Below, piece by piece: positions 59,708-64,000 of a stretch of DNA of 64,000 bases (positions within the stretch are counted from its first letter, which is position 1; every line of letters starts with the position of its first letter). Below the pieces are notes generated by a model. The model did no database searches, had not been told where the DNA came from, and worked only from the letters and a program-made list of their open reading frames with translations. The stretch comes from Salinispora cortesiana (GTDB lineage Bacteria; Actinomycetota; Actinomycetes; Mycobacteriales; Micromonosporaceae): assembly GCF_000484695.1 (NCBI RefSeq), contig NZ_AXVR01000001.1, positions 186,001 through 250,000 on the forward strand, given 5' to 3'. The translations under genes and the position numbers were made by a program.

Positions 59708-62700
59708 TTGCACCGGAGAAGAACAACGGCCGTCATCGGCCTCGTGCTCCCGCTGGCGTTGGCTGCGCCGTCCGCTGCTCCTGCCGCGCCGTCCGCCGTT
59801 CCCGCCGCGCCGTTCGCCGTTCCCGCCACCACGGCAGGAGCGGCGCAGGTCGAGTCCGACAAGTTGCACACCGTTACCTTGATCACCGGGGACCGAGTCA
59901 CGGTGACCGCCGCCGGCAACGCCGAGGTGCGTCCCGGACCGGACCGGAAGGGCATGCGCTTCCTGATCGACCACGAGCGCGGCGGCCAGCTCTCCGTCGT
60001 GCCACAGGACGCGGTCGGGCTGATCCAGGCCGATCGGGTCGACCGTCGGCTCTTCGACGTCACCGGGCTGATCGCCGCCGGCTACGACGATGCCAGCCGG
60101 GACACGCTGCCGTTGCTCGTGTCGTATCCGGACGCCCCGGGCAGCCGCGGTGCGGTCGTGCCGGCCGGCGTGCGGGTGACCCGCGACCTGCCGGCGATCA
60201 ACGGTGCCGCGGTGACCGTCGGCAAATCCGAAGCCGCCGCGGTCTGGTCTGCTCTCAACGCGGGTGCGACCGACGTTCGGTTCGGTGCGGAGGAGGGCGT
60301 CGAGCGGCTCTGGCTCGACGGTCGTCGCACGATCAATCTCGACCACAGCGTCGGCCAGATCGGGGCACCCGCCGCCTGGTCGGCGGGCCTCACCGGAGCG
60401 GGGGTGACCGTGGCGGTGCTGGACACGGGCATCGATGCCACCCATCCGGACGTGATCGGCAAGATCGCCGAGGCGCGCAACTTCATCGGGACGCCCGATG
60501 CCCACGACCCCGTCGGGCACGGTACCCACGTCGCCGCCACCATCGCCGGCAGCGGTGCCGCCTCCGCGGGCCGGTACAAGGGCGTGGCACCCGACGCGAC
60601 GCTGCTCGATGGCAAGGTCTGCCACCTGTTCGGCTGCTCCGAGTCGGCAATCCTGGCCGGAATGCAGTGGGCCGCGGTCGACCACGGAGCTGACGTGGTC
60701 AACATGAGTCTGGGCGCGCCGGACAGCCCAGAGATCGACCCGCTGGAGGAGGCGGTTGGAGCGCTGACGGCGCAGACCGGCGCGCTCTTCGTGATCTCGG
60801 CCGGCAATGCCGGCAAGGTCGGCGGAGACGCCACGGTCGGCTCTCCGGCCAGTGCGGACGCCGCCCTGGCCGTCGGGGCGGTCGACCGGGCGGACGAGCT
60901 CGCCGACTTCAGCAGTCGGGGGCCGCGAGTAGGTGACGACGCGCTGAAGCCCGACATCACCGCCCCCGGGGTCGACATCGTCGCCGCTCGGTCGGCCCAG
61001 GGCAGCATCGGTGAACCGGTAGGGGAGCACTACACCCGGCTCTCCGGTACCTCGATGGCCGCCCCGCACGTGGCCGGTGCGGCGGCACTGCTCGCCCAAC
61101 AGCATCCGGGCTGGACGGCGGAGCAGCTCAAGTCGACCCTGATGGCGGCCGCCCGGCCGCATCCGGCGCAGACCGCGTACCAGCAGGGAGCCGGGCGGGT
61201 CGACCTGACCCGGGCGATCGGGCAGACGGTGACCAGCGATCCGGTCAGCGTCTCGTTCGGCCTGGTCCGCTGGCCACACGACGACGACCAGCCGATCACT
61301 CGTGCCGTCTCCTGGCGCAACTCGGGATCCAGCCCGGTCGCGCTCGACCTCACGGTCGAGGCGGCCGGCCCCGGCGGCCGCCCGGCACCCGCCGGCATGT
61401 TCACGCTCGGTACGGATCGGGTCACCATCCCGGCCGGCGGTCGGGTCGAGACCACCGTCACCGTGGACACCCGGCTGGGTGACATCGACGGCTACTGGAC
61501 CGGTCGGGTGGTGGCTCGCTCGGGCGAGACCATGGCGGTCACCCCGTTGGCGGTGAACCGTGAGGTGGAGAGCTACGACCTCACCCTGACCCACCGGGAT
61601 CGGGCCGGAGCGGCCGCGGCGGAGTACTGGACCAACCTGGTCGGGCTGGACTCGTTCGGTCGTTGGCTCGCCTACGACGCCGACGGGACGGTGGAGGTGC
61701 GGCTGCCGAAGGGCCGGTACGGGCTGAAGTCGGCGATCTTCGAGCCGGCCGGGGAGGGGCCCGGCGGCGCGACCGATCTGGTCGCGCCGGAGCTGGTGAT
61801 CGACGGTGAACGAGCTGTCACCGTGGACGCGCGGACCGCGGAGCCGATCCGGGTCACCGTCCCCCGGCGGGATGCGACGCCGGCTGTGGTCGATCTCGGC
61901 TCGTCCTTCTACAGTGCCGACGGCGGCTCCGCCAACCTCTCCCTGCGGGCGGCCGACTTCGACGGCATCACCGTCGGTCAGATCGGGAACGGCAGCGTCT
62001 CCGACGAGATATTCGTCGCCACCATCAGTAGTCAGTGGGCCGATCTGGAGGCGGCACACAGCCCCTACCTGTACGCGCTCAGTGAGACGATCCCGGGACG
62101 GGCACCCACCGGCTTCGTCCGGGACTACCGCAAGAGCGACCTCGCTACCGTGCAGCATCGGTTCCACGGTGGCTATGAGGGGATGGTCGCGGAGCGGTAC
62201 GTCCTGGCCACACTGGAGCACCCCTTCTACGGGGCATTCGTCAGGCTGCCCACCACGGTGCCCGGTCAACGGGTCGAGTACTACAACACCACGGGGGTGC
62301 GCTGGAGTGCCGTGATCAATTTTGACGCACCAGACCTGAAGGCGGCGTGGCACGAGCCGACGGCCTGGCTGGTGTCCGAGCCGACAACGTACCGGGCCGG
62401 CCGGGTCACCCGGGAAGTCTGGAACAGGGCCCCGCTCGGGCCGTCCTTCCCCGTGCTGACCGTGGACGACCCGGCGGACGTCATTCACGTGAGCCGGTTG
62501 GGCGACACCATTCACGCCGGTATCCCGATCTTCACCGACGCCGCCGGCCACCGCGGCAACTCGCTGGAAGAGACCGAGCGGATGCGGCTGTGGCGCGACG
62601 GGGAGCTGGTCGGCGAGTCGGAGGTGGCCCGCTTGGGCGAGTTCCCGGTGCCGCCGGCCGCGGCCGACTACCGGCTTACCGTCGAGGCGACCCGCGGCTT

Positions 62701-63100
62701 CACCGACCTCAGCACGGAGGTGGAGTCCACCTGGACCTTCCGTTCGGAACACGAGGCCGGCCCGGAACCGGTCCGGCTACCGCTGTCGTCGATCCGGTTC
62801 AACCCGCCGCTGGCCGCCGACAACAGTGCCCGCGCCGGTCGGCTGCTGCCGGTCCCGGTCGAGGTGCGGCGCCAAACCGGTGCGGGCACCGCGACCGTCG
62901 CGAAGCTGACCGTTGACGCCTCGTACGACGGCGGGAGGACGTGGCGCGAGGCACCGGTACGGCGTACGGGCGACGGCTGGACCGCCCTGGTCCGGCACCC
63001 CGACGAGGCCCCGGGATACGTGTCGCTGCGGGCCAGCGCCCGGGACACCGAGGGCAACACGGTGAGTACGCGAATCCTGCAGGCGTATCGCCTGAGGTGA
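59708..63100 (+). CDS. Secreted subtilisin-like (S8) serine protease
   Basis: A 1130-residue subtilase. A Sec-type signal peptide (MHRRRTTAVIGLVLPLALA) is followed by an Ala/Pro repeat. The propeptide runs to about residue 210. The catalytic triad is Asp239 (AVLDTGID), His271 (GHGTHVAA) and Ser449 (GTSMAAPH). The remaining 650 residues are beta-rich domains typical of large actinobacterial subtilases. TTG 59708 has GAGGAGG 5 bases upstream and gives a proper signal sequence; the 28 upstream codons lack one. It is probably cell-surface or extracellular. A strong hairpin follows. Confidence 0.93.
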   Translation: MHRRRTTAVIGLVLPLALAAPSAAPAAPSAVPAAPFAVPATTAGAAQVESDKLHTVTLITGDRVTVTAAGNAEVRPGPDRKGMRFLIDHERGGQLSVVPQDAVGLIQADRVDRRLFDVTGLIAAGYDDASRDTLPLLVSYPDAPGSRGAVVPAGVRVTRDLPAINGAAVTVGKSEAAAVWSALNAGATDVRFGAEEGVERLWLDGRRTINLDHSVGQIGAPAAWSAGLTGAGVTVAVLDTGIDATHPDVIGKIAEARNFIGTPDAHDPVGHGTHVAATIAGSGAASAGRYKGVAPDATLLDGKVCHLFGCSESAILAGMQWAAVDHGADVVNMSLGAPDSPEIDPLEEAVGALTAQTGALFVISAGNAGKVGGDATVGSPASADAALAVGAVDRADELADFSSRGPRVGDDALKPDITAPGVDIVAARSAQGSIGEPVGEHYTRLSGTSMAAPHVAGAAALLAQQHPGWTAEQLKSTLMAAARPHPAQTAYQQGAGRVDLTRAIGQTVTSDPVSVSFGLVRWPHDDDQPITRAVSWRNSGSSPVALDLTVEAAGPGGRPAPAGMFTLGTDRVTIPAGGRVETTVTVDTRLGDIDGYWTGRVVARSGETMAVTPLAVNREVESYDLTLTHRDRAGAAAAEYWTNLVGLDSFGRWLAYDADGTVEVRLPKGRYGLKSAIFEPAGEGPGGATDLVAPELVIDGERAVTVDARTAEPIRVTVPRRDATPAVVDLGSSFYSADGGSANLSLRAADFDGITVGQIGNGSVSDEIFVATISSQWADLEAAHSPYLYALSETIPGRAPTGFVRDYRKSDLATVQHRFHGGYEGMVAERYVLATLEHPFYGAFVRLPTTVPGQRVEYYNTTGVRWSAVINFDAPDLKAAWHEPTAWLVSEPTTYRAGRVTREVWNRAPLGPSFPVLTVDDPADVIHVSRLGDTIHAGIPIFTDAAGHRGNSLEETERMRLWRDGELVGESEVARLGEFPVPPAAADYRLTVEATRGFTDLSTEVESTWTFRSEHEAGPEPVRLPLSSIRFNPPLAADNSARAGRLLPVPVEVRRQTGAGTATVAKLTVDASYDGGRTWREAPVRRTGDGWTALVRHPDEAPGYVSLRASARDTEGNTVSTRILQAYRLR
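59765..59827. repeat. 21-bp tandem repeat, three copies, in the subtilase signal region
   Basis: Copies at 59765-59785, 59786-59806 and 59807-59827 encode APSAAPA, APSAVPA and APFAVPA. They lie just after the hydrophobic core of the signal peptide, so repeat number could vary without breaking the frame. Confidence 0.85.
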
Positions 63101-63106
63101 GCCGTT

Positions 63107-63135
63107 GGCGGGTCCGCGGCTTCCGCGGACCCGCC
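63107..63135. terminator. Perfect 13-bp bidirectional terminator hairpin
   Basis: GGCGGGTCCGCGG (63107-63119) pairs with 63123-63135 around a 3-base loop, between the convergent subtilase and dapD genes. Confidence 0.8.
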
Positions 63136-63217
63136 GTCGCCCGTGGCGGGCGGGTTCAGGCCGCTCGCCGGGGAGGCGACCGGCCCAAGGTCCTCCGTGA
63201 TCCCGGCGGTCAGCCGG

Positions 63218-64000
63218 TCAGTCGTTGGCGTGCAGCGCGGCGTTCAGCGCGATGCCCTGCCCGGTGCGCGGCTTCGCCTCGAGTCCGCCGGTGACCGAGT
63301 TGCGCCAGAAGAGCAGGCCGTCGACGCCGGACAGCTCGCGGGCCTTCACCACCCGACCGTCCGGCAGCGTGAGCTTTGAGCTGGCCGTGATGTAGCAGCC
63401 GGCCTCGACCACGCAGTCGTCGCCGAGCGAGATGCCCACGCCCGCGTTCGCGCCGATCAGGCTCCGTTCGCCGATGCGGACCTTCTCGGTGCCACCCCCG
63501 GAGAGGGTGCCCATGATCGAGGCGCCGCCACCGATGTCGGAGCCGTCCCCGATCACCACGCCCTGCACGATGCGCCCCTCAACCATGGAGGCGCCGAGCG
63601 TGCCGGCGTTGAAGTTCACGAAGCCCTCGTGCATCACCGTCGTGCCGGCGGCGAGGTGGGCGCCGATCCGGACTCGGTCCGCGTCGGCGATCCGGACCCC
63701 GGAGGGCACCACGTAGTCGGTCATTCGGGGGAACTTGTCCACCCCGTACACGGTCAGGTGGCGGCCGGCGGAGCGCTCGATGACCCGCAGCTCGTCCACC
63801 CGCTCCGGCGGGCAGGGCCCGGCGGAGGTCCAGGCGACGTTGGCCAGCTTGCCGAAGATGCCGTCGAGGTTGAGCTCGTTGGGCCGCACCAGCCGGTGCG
63901 AGAGGAGATGCAGCCTGAGGTACGCGTCCGCGGCGTCCTTGATCGGGTCGGCCAGCGAGCCGAGTACGGTCACCAGCTGGACGGTCCGCAGGCCCGGCAG
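63218..64000 (-). CDS. dapD: Tetrahydrodipicolinate N-succinyltransferase (N-terminus beyond window)
   Basis: The visible 261 codons of a left-handed beta-helix acyltransferase. Hexapeptide-like turns run through [24 protein letters not shown] and [24 protein letters not shown], and the C-terminus [14 protein letters not shown] is typical of actinobacterial DapD. It succinylates tetrahydrodipicolinate in the DAP/lysine pathway, the step before DapC, whose gene lies 6 kb to the left. The frame stays open to base 64000; family members are about 310-330 residues, so roughly 50-70 residues are missing. The internal GTG at 63973 is not taken as the start. Confidence 0.93.
   Translation of the reverse strand: MPGLRTVQLVTVLGSLADPIKDAADAYLRLHLLSHRLVRPNELNLDGIFGKLANVAWTSAGPCPPERVDELRVIERSAGRHLTVYGVDKFPRMTDYVVPSGVRIADADRVRIGAHLAAGTTVMHEGFVNFNAGTLGASMVEGRIVQGVVIGDGSDIGGGASIMGTLSGGGTEKVRIGERSLIGANAGVGISLGDDCVVEAGCYITASSKLTLPDGRVVKARELSGVDGLLFWRNSVTGGLEAKPRTGQGIALNAALHAND

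Noticed and set aside
59330..62752. 1140-codon open frame antisense to the subtilase
   Set aside because: It mirrors the codon bias of the real gene, has no ribosome-binding site or family motif, and the sense frame has signal peptide and full catalytic triad.
1..64000. Searched for CRISPR arrays, transposases, integrase/att sites, tRNA and rRNA genes
   Set aside because: None recognised; the only repeats are the short ones listed.

Overview
The window is high-GC actinobacterial DNA with strong GC3 bias, many GTG/TTG starts and several leaderless -10 boxes. The set mshB (mycothiol), tldD/pmbA, a three-subunit sdhCAB, fdxA-dapC, tyrA and dapD suggests a Micromonosporaceae chromosome (Micromonospora/Salinispora-like). 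That placement rests on gene content only. No tRNA, rRNA, insertion sequence or CRISPR array was seen.

Left part (about 1.4-38.5 kb): a large specialised-metabolite cluster. A leftward operon holds an epoxide hydrolase (6459-7619), a stand-alone NRPS condensation enzyme (5107-6453) and a TauD-type oxygenase; an SDR and an acyl-CoA-dehydrogenase-fold flavoenzyme lie beyond it on the same strand. Divergently come an FAD epoxidase-like oxygenase, a P450, a DGPF protein with an ECF42-type sigma factor, a VOC protein, a PGM1-like ATP-grasp ligase and an MDR reductase. Then follows a GT2-ABC-ABC-GT2 export/glycosylation operon. A second leftward group encodes another DGPF protein, a cyclase-family hydrolase, a PPOX-fold flavoprotein and a heme-oxygenase-like diiron enzyme.

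Core of the cluster (25.97-38.5 kb): PhyH dioxygenase, NRPS (A-T-C-A-T), PKS (KS-AT-KR-ACP) and a LanB-type protein, with the last three genes overlapping. The first A domain carries a serine-type pocket. The AT and KR domains have lost their catalytic residues. The LanB protein keeps only the glutamylation (tRNA-dependent) part. A serine-loading assembly line apparently coupled to an aminoacyl-tRNA-dependent enzyme, with no obvious RiPP precursor, is the most unusual system here. A 43-bp two-box element recurs upstream of the ATP-grasp gene and the core operon.

Right part (38.5-64 kb): ordinary chromosome. It holds nfi; an XRE regulator facing map across a palindromic AT-rich operator; a PH-domain protein; a pterin-dehydratase-like protein; a nudix hydrolase; sdhBAC; pmbA-tldD; a frameshifted AraC gene; a VOC protein; an S9 peptidase divergent from mshB; small membrane proteins; a GNAT; fdxA-dapC-tyrA-SIMPL-kinase; a secreted subtilase; and the 3'-part of dapD running off the end. 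The left edge is the 3' end of a penicillin/aculeacin-type acylase.
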